From Neoarius graeffei (lineage: Eukaryota > Chordata > Actinopteri > Siluriformes > Ariidae), in contig NC_083571.1 in assembly GCF_027579695.1 (NCBI RefSeq), forward strand, positions 88,586,888-88,650,887: 64,000 nt of DNA, in the 5' to 3' direction. Of this stretch, positions 1-11,400 are shown in pieces. Numbering within the stretch: position 1 is the first letter of the stretch; each line of letters starts with the position of its first letter. The notes beneath the pieces are model-generated. The model had not been told where the DNA came from, ran no database searches, and was given only the letters and a program-made list of their open reading frames with translations. The translations under genes were made by a program, and so were the position numbers.

Positions 1-979
1 CCTCAGCTCTTGGTGGGTCTGACCGGTTGTTGTTCCCCTGCCATTGAGAGTACACCTTGGCTGGTTCAGTGGAGAACAGCTTGTTTATTCTCCTGGCCTC
101 TCCCTCCTTGGTGTATCTCTTCAACCGGGTGGCCAGAGCTGTTAGTCGCTGTTTGGCAGTTTCGAGTGCCTCTGGTATGGAGAGTGAGTTGTACTTCCTG
201 GGTGCCCCTTTATTCACCATGTTCCCTTTCTGTAGTTCAGCTAGCTGGCTAACTTCTCTCCTTGCTGCCTTTATCTTGGCCTCTAATCGTCTCTTCCATG
301 GTGGATACTGTTTGTTATGTCCCGAGCCCACCTTGTGTCCAAGCATCTCCATGATTACTGTTGCTGTACTGTGTATCAGCTTGTTGGTCTCAGTGATGGT
401 TCTTGTGGAGATTGTCTTCAGAGCAGCATTCACATCTACTAGTAGATCTTCTGAAGGTACTTGGCAACTCAGCTTCAGTATTCGTCGGGGGCTCCAGGTT
501 TCCAGTTGGGTAACGATCTTCCTTCTCAGGTCAGCAGCTCTTGTGTTGAGGCTGTTAGCTGTTGGGGCTTGGTACCCAATCTCTGGTTGTGGGGATGATG
601 ACATCTCCCCGCTGACCTGTCTTCCTGGCTCCCCCTTGCCATAGCATCGTTGTTGTATTTCATTAATCTCTAGTTGTGATAGCAGATTTCGATTATGGAT
701 GTTGGAACACTGGGATAATAGCTGTTTCTTTGTTAGCCTTGATTGTGGGTTTCGAAGCATCCAATGGTCCCACATTCTCTGCATGTATCCCCTCTCTCTG
801 GGATTGCTTGTATAGTAGCATTCCAGCAAATCCGTATTTTCTGTCCTCGTCCATCGATGTCTTGTTCCAGTAGCCCATTTCTCATCAGTTTGCCCTGGTT
901 CCCTAGCAACTGACGTAGACCTTGTTGACCCGGGCGACGTCTGAGCCGGTATGACTCTATCAGTTATGTTTTCACTCAT
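1..979 (-). CDS. LINE ORF, amino-terminal part (RLE-type non-LTR retrotransposon)
   Basis: Reading the minus strand from an ATG at 979-977, the frame stays open for about 326 codons and runs off the left edge. It starts MSENITDRVIPAQTSPG. Further in it carries a conserved block with LLECYYTSNPRERGYMQRMW, then KLIHSTATVIMEMLG, and near the edge RLKRYTKEGEARRINKLF and KVYSQWQGNN. From memory these match the region before the reverse transcriptase in fish LINEs that carry a restriction-like endonuclease (R2/R4/Dong/Rex6 group). The reverse transcriptase and endonuclease would lie left of the window. An unbroken frame of this length suggests a young copy. The clade assignment is inference; the open frame is seen directly. 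Confidence 0.7.
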   Translation of the reverse strand, partial: MSENITDRVIPAQTSPGSTRSTSVAREPGQTDEKWATGTRHRWTRTENTDLLECYYTSNPRERGYMQRMWDHWMLRNPQSRLTKKQLLSQCSNIHNRNLLSQLEINEIQQRCYGKGEPGRQVSGEMSSSPQPEIGYQAPTANSLNTRAADLRRKIVTQLETWSPRRILKLSCQVPSEDLLVDVNAALKTISTRTITETNKLIHSTATVIMEMLGHKVGSGHNKQYPPWKRRLEAKIKAARREVSQLAELQKGNMVNKGAPRKYNSLSIPEALETAKQRLTALATRLKRYTKEGEARRINKLFSTEPAKVYSQWQGNNNRSDPPRAE

Positions 980-1047
980 TCCTGAGGTAGGCTGATATAT
1001 ATATATCATGAGGGGTTTTGCCTAAGGACCCTTACTGGATGATGTTT

Positions 1048-1118
1048 TGCCCCGATCGGGATTCAAACCCCGATCTCCTGCGTCGTAGTCAGTGAGCATT
1101 ACCACTGTACTATCCAGC
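1048..1118 (-). other. tRNA-like unit just upstream of the LINE ORF
   Basis: On the minus strand an A-box-like stretch (TAGTACAGTGGTAATGC) is followed by a B-box-like stretch (GGGGTTTGAATCCC) inside a perfect T-arm stem (ATCGGG/CCCGAT). The spacing suits an RNA polymerase III promoter derived from a tRNA. It sits about 70 bases before the LINE start codon, in the same orientation, and is flanked on both sides by short TA repeats. It may be a tRNA-derived promoter of the element or a SINE/tRNA target. It is not called as a working tRNA gene because the acceptor stem does not pair well. Confidence 0.5.
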
Positions 1119-1120
1119 TG

Positions 1121-1152
<32 letters not shown>

Positions 1153-1440
1153 ATACATACGCACATACACTTCATAAATATCTATATAAATATTTAGTTA
1201 CAAAATTAAATATATACTTCATTCCATATATACACTTCATAAATATCTATATAAATATATAATTACAAAAATATATATATACTTTATACCATATATACAC
1301 TTCATAAATATCTATATAAATATATAATTACAAAAATAAATATCTACTACATACCTATCCCTGTAAATATGAAGATATCTATCCCCATAAATAAATATAT
1401 ACCATATACTAAGTTAGTTCTAATATAACAATCAACCCTA
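1119..1440. repeat. TA microsatellite and AT-rich tandem repeat
   Basis: A (TA)n run at about 1121-1142 is followed by three imperfect copies of a roughly 65-base AT-rich unit (about 1170-1370), each beginning TTCATAAATATCTATATAAA. No gene is visible here. Confidence 0.8.
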
Positions 1441-1495
1441 TTCTATTTATCCCTCATCATCCTCCATTAACATACTTCCTCTTCAATATACTTGT

Positions 1496-2050
1496 TTAAA
1501 AATATTTTTTGTACCTTTTTTTAAACAGATTTATACTTGCACTTTGTTTTATTTCTGTCTCCAGTCTGTTCCATAAAGTCACCCCACAGCTCGATACGCA
1601 CATGCTTTTCATATTTGTTCTAACCTTTGGTTTTTTAAAATTTAGGTCTCCCCTTAGATTATATCCCCCCTCTCTCTCACTAAACATTCCTTGTATATTT
1701 TTCAGCAGTAGATTATTTCTTGCTTTGTACATTATTTGTGCTGTTCTGAATTTGACCAGATCCATAAATTTCAACATGTGTGATTTTATGAATAGTGAGT
1801 TTGTGTGTTCTCTGTATCCTGTTTTGTCTATTGTCCTTATTGCTCTTTTCTGTATTGTACATATCGGCTGCAGAGTGGTTTTGTAGGTGTTTCCCCAGAC
1901 TTCGACACAATAAGTCAGATATGGCAAAAATAATGAGTAATATAGAGTATGCAAAGATTTACAATCAAGAATATATTTTGTTTTCCACAGAATTGCCAAG
2001 CACTTTGCCAGTTTTGCTCGTACATATCCTACATGAGGTTTCCTACATGA
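1496..2050 (-). mobile_element. 5'-truncated LINE, end of reverse-transcriptase ORF
   Basis: A minus-strand frame of about 185 codons ends at a stop at 1496. It contains LYYSLFLPYLTYCVEVWG, IQKRAIRTI and VTLWNRLETEIKQS. These are typical of the extreme carboxy end of jockey/CR1/Rex1-type LINE reverse transcriptases in fish. The 5' side is cut off at about 2050, where a Tc1-like inverted repeat begins, so this is a dead 3'-end copy. The clade is uncertain. Confidence 0.75.
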
Positions 2051-2998
2051 GTTAAACAAATGAGACAAAAATATTATACTTGGTCATTTATTTATTAAGG
2101 AAAATGATCCAATATTACATATCTGTGAGTGGCAAAAGTATGTGAACATCTAGGATTAGCAGTTCATTTGAAGGTGAAATTACAGTCAGGTGTTTTCAAT
2201 CAATGGGATGACTATCAGGTGTGAGTGGGCACCCTGTTTTATGTAAAGAACAGGGATCTATCAAAGTCTGATCTTCACAGCACGTTTGTGGAAGTGTATC
2301 ATGGCACAAACAAAGGAGATTTCTGAGGACCTCAGAAAAAGCGTTGTTGATGCTCGTCAGGCTGGAAAAGGTTACAAAACCAGCTCTAAAGAGTTTGGAC
2401 TCCACCAATCCACAGTCAGACAGATTGTGTACAAACGGAGGAAATTCAAGACCGCTGTTACCCTCCCCAGGAGTGGTCGACCAACAAAGATCACTCCAAG
2501 AGCAAGGCGTGTAATAGTCGGCGAGGTCACAAAGGACCCCAGGGTAACTTCTAAGCAACTGAAGGCCTCTCTCACATTGGCTAATGTTAATGTTCATGAG
2601 TCCACCATCAGGAGAACACTGAACAACAATGGTGTGCATGGCAGGTTTGCAAGGAGAAAACCACTGCTCTCCAAAAAGAACATTGCTGTTTGTCTGCAGT
2701 TTGCTAAAGATCATGTGGACAAGCCAGAAGGCTATTGAAAAATGTTTTGTGGACAGATGAGACCAAAATAGAACTTTTTGGTTTAAATGAGAAGCATTAT
2801 TTTTGGAGAAAGGAAAACACTTCATTCCAGCATAAGAACCTTATCCCATCTGTGAAACATGGTGGTGGTAGTATCATGGTTTGGGCCTGTTTTGCTGCAT
2901 CTGGGCCAGGACGGCTTGCCATCATTGATGGAACAATGAATTCTGAATTATACCAGCGAATTCTAAAGGAAAATGTCAGGACTTCTGTCCATGAACTG

Positions 2999-4479
2999 AG
3001 GCTACATCCACACGACAACGGCAACGAGATTTTATTAAAAAAAATATCGCGTCCACATGGGCAACGGATCAGTAAAATATCAGGTACATATGGCAACGCA
3101 ACGCTTGCTGAAAACGATGCAATACACATGCCACACCTCTACGTGCGCTGTAAGACGGTCCCATCGGAGACACCAGAACAATAGAAGAAGTAGGATGCAC
3201 ATAAACCCCTTCCTCTACCTGGCGTGAAGCACTCACAGGAACACACAACAAGAAGAAGAAGATGGCTGCGACTACGCGAGGAAATCGTGCCTTCAAGTTC
3301 AAGTTCAATTTATTTCTTTGTCCCAAATGGGCAATTTGGTTGCAAACAGGGTCACACACATCACACACACACCACCACCACATAACACAATAAAAATAAA
3401 ATCAGTAAAAAATAAAATATTCAATGAATAAATAAGGATATATAAAAAGCATACAGAATTCAGGTGAGGACAAAGGCTACAATAGAAAAAATTATCTTTT
3501 CCTGGTTTGTGTATTCAGTATTTGAATAGACAAGGGAATAAAAGAATTTTTATACCTCTGCTTGAAGGCCATTGGAGTTTTAAGGCGTAAGCCAGATGGC
3601 AAAAAAATGTATTCATTGTACAATGGATGGCCTGGGTCTTCATATATTTGAATGGCTTTGTTAAACACCTGCTTATTGAAATACTCAGATAGACTATCAA
3701 ACTTCACACCCACTATCTTACTAGCTACATTCACAATTTTTAAAAGTGCATTTTTCTCTCTGATGGTAACATTTCCATACCAACAGATAATGGAGAATGT
3801 AAGAATTGACTCGATAAAAGCTTTATAAAACAGCGTCATCAGTGTTTTGTCAACCTGAAACTTAGCTAGCTTTCGAAGTGCAGAAAGTCTCTGCTGCCCT
3901 TTCTTGCACAGGGCAGTGGTATTCAGATCAAACTTGAGTCGGTCATCAATCAAGGTGCCTAGATACTTGTAAGATGACACAACTTCAACGGCTTGGCCAT
4001 TTCTGTGTGTACAAATTAGTTTTATTAGTGTGCATAGTTTTATATAACTTAATTTTCTTATTGTGTGTGAACATTTTGAAAAGCATTTTTATATAATTTA
4101 TATAACTTTTTATATTGTGTGTGAACATTTTGAAAAGCAGTCTTATCCAATAAAAAAAGAAATTCAAGAAACGGTTCAGTTACTTGTTTATTTAAAAGAA
4201 AAGCTGTATACAAAAGTGAATGCAATGCAGTGGTTCATACAAAACAGCGAGAGTGCTGCTTGTTCTAGTCATGTGGTTGTGACGTCATCGTAAACAAATC
4301 CGTTCTACTCATCCAGACGACTTCGCAATGGCGCCATTGCCAGATTTTTCCACTCTGGAACCCGTTCTCAAAAAATATCGTTTTTGGGCACCCAAAACGC
4401 CGGTGCCATGTGGACGCCAGGCCAAAACAATAAACAATTTTATCAGATTCACCTGAATCCGTTGCCGTGTGGACAGCCT
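2999..4479. mobile_element. Non-autonomous DNA transposon inside Tc1-A
   Basis: The ends are inverted: AGGCTACATCCACACGACA at the left and, reading inward from the right, AGGCTGTCCACACGGCAACG. The short Tc1 sequence CTG (or CTGA) is present on both sides and once in the undisturbed Tc1-B copy, so it is the target duplication. No transposase is visible. A 5'-truncated LINE lies inside. The superfamily was not determined; a 3-4 base duplication argues against hAT. Confidence 0.75.
3296..4010 (-). mobile_element. 5'-truncated L2/Maui-like LINE
   Basis: A minus-strand frame of 162 codons (3980-3492) contains YKYLGTLIDDRLKF, CKKGQQRLSALRKL and LTFSIICWYGN, the familiar carboxy end of L2/Maui-type fish reverse transcriptase. 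Its 3' tail ends in repeated TTGAACTTGAA near 3296. It lies within the DNA transposon at 2999-4479. Confidence 0.8.
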
Positions 4480-4745
4480 CTGAATCTCAAGAGAAGGTGA
4501 GTCATGCAGCAAGACAACGACCCTAAGCACACAAGTCGTTCTACCAAAGAATGGTTAAAGAAGAATAAAGTTAATGTTTTGGAATGGCCAAGTCAAAGTC
4601 CTGACCTTAATCCAATCGAAATGTTGTGGAAGGACCTGAAGCGAGCAGTTCATGTGAGGAAACCCACCAACATCCCAGAGTTGAAGCTGTTCTGTACGGA
4701 GGAATGGGCTAAAATTCCTCCAAGCCGGTGTGCAGGACTGATCAA

Positions 4746-6684
4746 CAGCTCGACTGTACAAGACTGTACAACTCCTCTCTGGGGGGGGAGAAGGGGTAAC
4801 AGAAGGACAGAGGACGGGAAGGAGCAGTAGCCCAGCCTGACAATAAGCGATACTGGACAATGTGCAGTATAATGCGCAATACCTCTTCTGCTGGCCTTTT
4901 TTTCCCCCGCTTCCCCATTGCTTATTCTTTTTTTATATTTGTATACGTACAGTGGTGCTTGAAAGTTTGTGAACCCTTTAGAACTTTCTATATTTCTGCA
5001 TAAATATGACCTAAAACATCATCAGATTTTCACACAAGTCCTAAAAGTAGATAAAGAGAACCCAGTTAAACAAATGAGACAAAAATATTATACTTGGTCA
5101 TTTATTTATTGAGGAAAATGATCCAATATTACATATCTGTGAGTGGCAAAAGTATGTGAACCTTTGCTTTCAGTATCTGGTGTGACCCCCTTGTGCAGCA
5201 ATAACTGCAACTAAACATTTCCGGTAACTGTTGATCAGTCCTGCACACCGGCTTGGAGGAATTTTAGCCCATTCCTTTGTATAGAACAGCTTCAACTCTG
5301 GGATGTTAGTGGGTTTCCTCACATGAACTGCTCGCTTCAGGTCCTTCCACAACATTTCGATTGGATTAAGGTCAGGACTTTGACTTGGCCATTCCAAAAC
5401 ATTAACTTTATTCTTCTTTAACCATTTTTTGATAGAATGATTTGTGCGCTTAGGGTCGTTGTCTTGCTGCATGACCCACCTTCTCTTGAGATTCAGTTCA
5501 TGGACAGATGTCCTGACATTTTCCTTTCGAATTCACTGGTATAATTCACAATTCGTTGTTCCATCAATGATTGCAAGCCGTCCTGGCCCAGATGCAGCAA
5601 AACAGGCCCAAACCATGATACTACTACCACCATGTTTCACAGATGGGATAAGGTTCTTATGCTGGAATGCAGTGTTTTCCTTTCTCCAAACATAATGCTT
5701 CTCATTTAAACCAAAAAGTTCTATTTCTGTCTCATCTGTCCACAAAACATCTTTCCAATAGCCTTCTGGCTTGTCCACATGTACTTTAGCAAACTGCAGA
5801 TGAGCAGCAATGTTCTTTGTGGAGAGCAGTGGCTTTCTCCTTGCAACCCTGCCATGCACACCATTGTTGTTCAGTGTTCTCCTGATGGTGGACTCATGAA
5901 CATGAACATTAGCCAATGTGAGAGAGGCCTTCAGTTGCTTAGAAGTTACCCTGGGGTCCTTTGTGACCTCGCCGACTATTACACGCCTTGCTCTTGGAGT
6001 GATCTTTGTTGGTCGACCACTCCTGGGGAGGGTAACAATGGTCTTGAATTTCCTCCATTTGTACACAATCTGTCTGACTGTGGATTGGTGGAGTCCAAAC
6101 TCTTTAGAGATGGTTTTGTAACCTTTTCCAGCCTGATGAGCATCAACAGCGCTTTTTCTGTGGTCCTCAGAAATCTCCTTTGTTCGTGCCATGATACACT
6201 TCCACAAACATGTGTTGTGAAAATCAGACTTTGATAGATCCCTGTTCTTTAAATAAAACAGGGTGCCCACTCACACCTGATTGCCATCCCATTGATTGAA
6301 AACACCTGGCTCTAATTTCACCTTCAAATTAACTGCTAATCCTAGAGGTTCACATACTTTTGCCACTCACAGATATGTAATAATGGATCATTTTCCTCAA
6401 TAAATAAATGACCAAGTATAATATTTTTGTTTTGTTTGTTTAACTGGGTTCTCTTTATCTACTTTTAGGACTTGTGTGAAAATCTGATGTTTTAGGTCAT
6501 ATTTATGCAGAAATATAGAAAATTCTAAAGGGTTCACAAACTTTCAAGCACCACTGTAAATATTTAATTTATTTAGAAGTTTTTCTCTATTTCTATTCTG
6601 TTTATCCTGTAATGATGCTACTGGAATTTTTATTTCCCTGAGGGAACACACCCAAAGGGATCAATAAAGTTCTATCTAATCCAA
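4746..6684 (+). mobile_element. Rex1-like LINE/SINE 3' tail, split by Tc1-B
   Basis: Sequence at 4746-4949 and 6557-6684 is foreign to Tc1-A. It ends AGGGATCAATAAAGTTCTAT, like the 3' end of Rex1-type fish LINEs. The Tc1-A sequence CAACAG/CAACGG is repeated on both sides. Tc1-B (4950-6556) is inserted in its middle. Confidence 0.65.
4950..6556 (-). mobile_element. Tc1-like transposon B, nearly complete
   Basis: Inverted repeats of about 200 bases start CAGTGGTGCTTGAAAG, with a TA target copy on each side. The transposase reads on the minus strand from ATG 6192 (MARTKEISEDHRK) to 5170 (ending QGGHTRY), with LWTDET, QQDNDPK and SPDLNPIE. One in-frame stop after LYQ near 5533 breaks it. It is the same family as Tc1-A, whose interruptions can be read against it. 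Confidence 0.93.
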
Positions 6685-6971
6685 CGGTTACCATAAACGT
6701 TTAGTTGTATTTATTGCTGCACAAGGGGGTCACACCAGATACTGAAAGCAAAGGTTCACATACTTTTGCCACCCCCAGATATGTCATATTGGATCATTTT
6801 CCTCAGTAAATAAATAAATGACCAAGTATAATATTTTTGTCTCATTTGTTTAACTGGGTTCTCTTTATCTACTTTTAGGACTTGTGTGAAAATCTGACGA
6901 CGTTTTAGGTCATATTTACACAGAAATATAGAAAATTCTAAAGGGTTCACAAACTTTCAAGCACCACTGTA

Positions 6972-7266
6972 AATATGCTGCTCCCTCATCCTGGAACAAT
7001 TTATAATGGAACTTGAAACTGTCAAAGCTGATGGACACTTGCTTTTAAATTTCTATTTGTTTTTAATTGAATTTTTAACCTTGAGCTTTTATGACATTTT
7101 AACTGAATACTATTTTATCTGTAATGTTGTACCCGGTCTATTTCTATCTGTTTGTGGGTTGTTGTTGTTTTTTTTGGAATATTGTTTATGCTGCCCTTGT
7201 GGCCAGGTCACTGTTGGAAAAGATATTTTAATCTCAGTGAGCTTTTTACCTGGTTAAATAAAGGAT
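6972..7266 (+). mobile_element. LINE 3' end
   Basis: The sequence ends with GGCCAGGTCACTGTTGG, an AATCTCAGTGAG block and CCTGGTTAAATAAAGG, the common 3' tail of a fish LINE family. It starts directly after the right end of Tc1-A. No long open frame remains. Confidence 0.6.
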
Positions 7267-7658
7267 ATTGAGTGATTGGCCCATTCAGCCACAGGAGTGT
7301 TAATGAGGTCAGGCACTCCAATTCATCCCACAGGTGTTTAGTGGGGTTGGGGTTTAGATTAAACAGGTTTTCCCCTATTCTCTGTTAAGAAGAAGTCACC
7401 CATCCTCTAGAAAAGTGGCTCTCAAAGTAAGCCTATGAAGCATAGCCAGGAGTCAAATCAAATTTTACTTATTTATTACTGGAGCTCTTATAGAAATTAG
7501 ACTGGCCACTTCAGTTGAATGAGTTTAAAGTTCTAATAACTCAAAAAACACTCAAGTGTCAAATCAGATGTGGTGGAAAGTTCAGGAATAAATAATAGAT
7601 GAAACACTACACATTTAAATAACGAGCCTAACATCTGCATAGGTGGATTATGTTTATT
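7267..7658. other. Non-coding stretch with faint repeat traces
   Basis: A short segment (about 7295-7345, GTTAATGAGGTCAGGCACTC) resembles a common fish DNA-repeat remnant. Otherwise nothing recognisable. Confidence 0.4.
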
Positions 7659-7845
7659 ACATTTACAGCATTTAGCAGACGCCCTTATCCAGAGCGGTGT
7701 ACAACATACCCAGAGCAACCTGGGGAGCAGTTGGGGGTTTGGTGCCTTGCTCAAGGGCACTTCAGCCATTCCTGCTGATCCAGGGAATCAAACCGGCAAC
7801 CTTTTGATCCCAGAGCTGCTTCTATAACCATTAGGCTATGGCTCC
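7659..7845 (-). mobile_element. tRNA-like fish SINE (GCATTTAGCAGACGC type)
   Basis: It contains CAGCATTTAGCAGACGCCC and TGCTCAAGGGCACTTCAGCC, and ends with a degenerate tRNA head on the minus strand (TAGCCTAATGGTTATAG; box B degenerate). This is a widespread fish dispersed repeat. Confidence 0.65.
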
Positions 7846-7995
7846 CCAAATAAAATTTATAAAATTGTATTAATTTAAATTATACTGTTTATCATTAATT
7901 TATTTAACAGGTGAAAGGGTGCCCAACTGCAAAAAGTTTAAGAACCCCTGCTCTATGACTGCCTAATGTCTGTCATGGCTAATCATCAGGCAGAG

Positions 7996-8026
<31 letters not shown>

Positions 8027-8415
8027 TTTAAAGTATTTATATATATTTAAAAAAAGAAAAAAAAAAGTGTAAACAACAAATGTATGCTGCCTCCTGCTGG
8101 TTACAACATTAAGGGTACAAAGCAACCCAGCAGAATTCTAAGTAACAGCTAAAATTTAAGATCTAATGAATATAAATTCTAACAATTAGTATTTACTTCA
8201 ACAGTTATAAATGCACTTAGTTACTGATTCACAGTAAGTCCTAGTGAACTCTGCGCTTATCAAATACAGTTTTAAGAAAAGATATTACAACAATGTGCTT
8301 AATTAGTTGATCAAATGCTTGTTATAAAATGTTTAAAAAAAAAAAAAACACGCCGCGCACGCACAAAAAAAAAAAAAAAAATTGCAAACATCTACGTTCA
8401 TTCTTGATCTGAAGC
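7846..8415. other. 3' flank of the MARVELD3-like gene
   Basis: AT-rich DNA with poly-A tracts at about 8000-8026 and 8334-8380. It probably includes the 3' untranslated region of the minus-strand gene ending at 8416. I found no convincing AATAAA on the minus strand. Confidence 0.5.
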
Positions 8416-11400
8416 TCAGACAAAGACTCCTGACTGGAGGGGTGTGTCCTGGGTATTGCGTGGTCGTTCAGGTGTCTCTGCTTCGTAGCGAGCACGCCCC
8501 TTTCTGTACCAGTTCACATACTGAATTGTTCTACCCGTAAGAAATGTTCCCACGGCATACAAAATGGCTGTTATGATTCCAAACAATGCCACAGCTGCAT
8601 CCGCACCACTGACGTTACAGTTCATCCAAGTCTGTCCGTTACGTGCGTAAAGTCGTTCACGCAACATACACACTTCCGTCGAGTTCACCTTGATCACAAA
8701 ATGTAGATACAGGCCCACTGCAGTGACATAAGCCACTGCCCCAATCAGCTGGAATAAAAACTGACCAACCAGGAGCTTCCGTGAAAGCACATGGGCAGGC
8801 TTGTTGCCTGAAAAGACAAAAAACAGAGAGATCACGCCGAAGGTGACACTGAAAGCCAAGCCACCGTAGATCCCAGGAGCTCTCATTTGCGTAAACTGCA
8901 TGTCAAGGTCGCGCACCTTCTGAAGCTCTGCCCCTTCAAACGGGAGGACAACGTCAGCAAAACCCCCACCTCCAAACTTCATAGCCGACATGCCTGACAG
9001 TGTCACGTAAGCAGCCACGACACAGAACAACACCAACATGTTGGTCAGAAATGCGCACATCAGCACAATACCTGAAAACACACAAAAGTGAGAAACAAAT
9101 ACAAACTTACAAATGAGTATCAGACAAGCTTTCAGAAGAAAGAAAAATAACAAAATAATGAATTGTATCCAATATATAAATCACAACAGCAATACACATA
9201 GCAGTGAAAGAATGTTTAGATGTGTTGGAGAATGGCATAAGAGAAACACTTAGGTTAAATTGTTCTGTGGCAACCTGAGCGCACACAACCAGTTAAACCA
9301 GCTTAAAAGAAAACGGAAGTAGTATCACAGGGCGTGGTTTGGGCACAGAGAACGAATTACATGTGTTTTTAAACATCAACTGAGTTACAGCTTAGCTTAC
9401 TGGATGATGCATTAAATGAGAATAAGTAATGGGAGCCCAAAAAAAAAAAAAAAAAAAGATTGGTGGTGGCAACCTTTCCGTTGATAGCATATTGTAATAT
9501 ATTAACATCATGTTGCAGTTTTCTGAGTTTTTCTAAGTATTGCCAGGTACCCATTTTTAAATTACAGTAGCAACCAAATGGAAGCTACAACCGTGTACGG
9601 ATTAGTTCATTTCTCTCATTAAACACCAAGTTTTTGTCAATGTAAAAAAAATTAGTTTAGTTTTTTTTTTTTTTAAATATTTCAACACACTATCATTACA
9701 GGGGCGGCACGGTGGTGTAGTGGTTAGCACTGTCGCCTCACAGCAAGAAGGTCCGGGTTCGAGCCCCGTGGCCGGCAAGGGCCTTTCTGTGTGGAGTTTG
9801 CATGTTCTCCCCGTGTCCGCGTGGGTTTCCTCCGGGTGCTCCGGTTTCCCCCACAGTCCAAAGACATGCAGGTTAGGTTAACTGGTGACTCTAAATTGAC
9901 CGTAGGTGTGAATGTGAGTGTGAATGGTTGTCTGTGTCTATGTGTCAGCCCTGTGATGACCTGGCGACTTGCCCAGGGTGTACCCCGCCTTTCGCCCGTA
10001 GTCAGCTGGGATAGGCTCCAGCTTGCCTGCGACCCTGTAGAAGGATAAAGCGGCTAGAGATAATGAGATGAGACTATCATTACAGTCGACACGGTGGTGT
10101 AGTGGTTAGCACCGTCGCCTCACAGCAAGAAGGTTCTGGGTTTGAGCCCAGTGGCCGACGGGGGCCTTTCTGTGTGGAGTTTGCATGTTCTCCCCGTGTC
10201 TGCGTGGGTTTCCTCCGGGTGCTCCGGTTTCCCCCACAATTCAAAGACATGTGGTTAGGTTAACATGGGGCAGCCATGGGCTGAAGTGCCCTTGAACAAG
10301 GTGCCTAACCCTCAACTGCTCCCTGGGCGCTGTAGCATAGCTGCCCACTGCTCAAAGGGGGACTAAATCCATATTAATGATCATGGTTTTGGAATGGGAT
10401 ATTAAACAAGCACGGTGGTGTAGTGGTTAGCACCGTCGCCTCACAGCAAGAAGGTTCTGGGTTTGAGCCCAGCGGCTGACGGGGGCCTTTCTGTGTGGAG
10501 TTTGCATGTTCTCCCCGTGTCTGCGTGGGTTTCCTCCGGGTGCTCCGGTTTCCCCCACAGTCCAAAGACAAGCAGTTAGGTTAACATAGGATGTCCTTGG
10601 GCTGAAGTGCCCAAGAGTGGCGGCGCGTACGTATGCAGCGGCTTTACTCTCCTGTGATGAACTAAATTTTGTTGTACATTTGTGCAATGACAATAAAAGC
10701 ATTCTATTCTTTTCTATATTACAGTCCATCTCTACTGCCAGTCTACACTTAATTTCCAGATACACACCCCTCCGGGAGCAAATGTGTGTACACGCTGATC
10801 CATGTACTTCTTCTGAAGTCGTCCTTCTTCCATGTTGGGACTGGGATGACTGGTTTCTTCTGCTGTACTGGGACTGGTCAGATGGTCTGGTGGAAAATAA
10901 GAGATATTTGTCGGGGCATGAGAAGATACGTCAGAAATATGATGGAAACAAAGAGTACAGAATTGCTTTTTGCATATTTGGAACCGGCGGCACGGTGGTG
11001 TAGTGGTTAGCGCTGTCGCCTCACAGCAAGAAGGTCCTGGGTTCGAGCCCCGGGGCCGGCGAGGGCCTTTCTGTGCGGAGTTTGCATGTTCTCCCCATGT
11101 CCGCGTGGGTTTCCTCCGGGTGCTCCGGTTTCCCCCACAGTCCAAAGACATGCAGGTTAGGTTAACTGGTGACTCTAAATTGACCGTAGGTGTGAATGTG
11201 AGTGTGAATGGTTGTCTGTGTCTATGTGTCAGCCCTGTGATGACCTGGCGACTTGTCCAGGGTGTACCCCGCCTTTCGCCCGTAGTCAGCTGGGATAGGC
11301 TCCAGCTTGCCTGCAACCCTGTAGAACAGGATAAAGCGGCTAGAGATAATGAGATGAAAAAAAAAGTCTTATTGCTTTTGTGATAGGAAATGAGGGTGGA

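Larger units (their letters stand above)
2051..6969 (+). mobile_element. Tc1-like transposon A, split by two insertions
   Basis: Pieces of one Tc1-like element lie at 2051-2998, 4480-4745 and 6685-6969. The right end terminates in GCACCACTG followed by a TA target copy; the outer ~100 bases of the left inverted repeat are missing. The transposase begins at ATG 2301 (MAQTKEISEDLRK) and shows the paired helix-turn-helix, then LWTDET, QQDNDPK and SPDLNPIE, the DD34E catalytic blocks. The frame shifts near 2737 and is interrupted at about 2998 by a foreign element (2999-4479) and at about 4745 by a LINE tail carrying a second Tc1. It is inactive. Confidence 0.9.

Noticed and set aside
57-644. 195-aa plus-strand ORF at the left edge
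   Set aside because: It is the antisense shadow of the LINE ORF on the minus strand, which is open over the whole stretch and has recognisable family blocks.
2196-2825. 209-aa minus-strand ORF
   Set aside because: Antisense of the Tc1-A transposase; no independent similarity.
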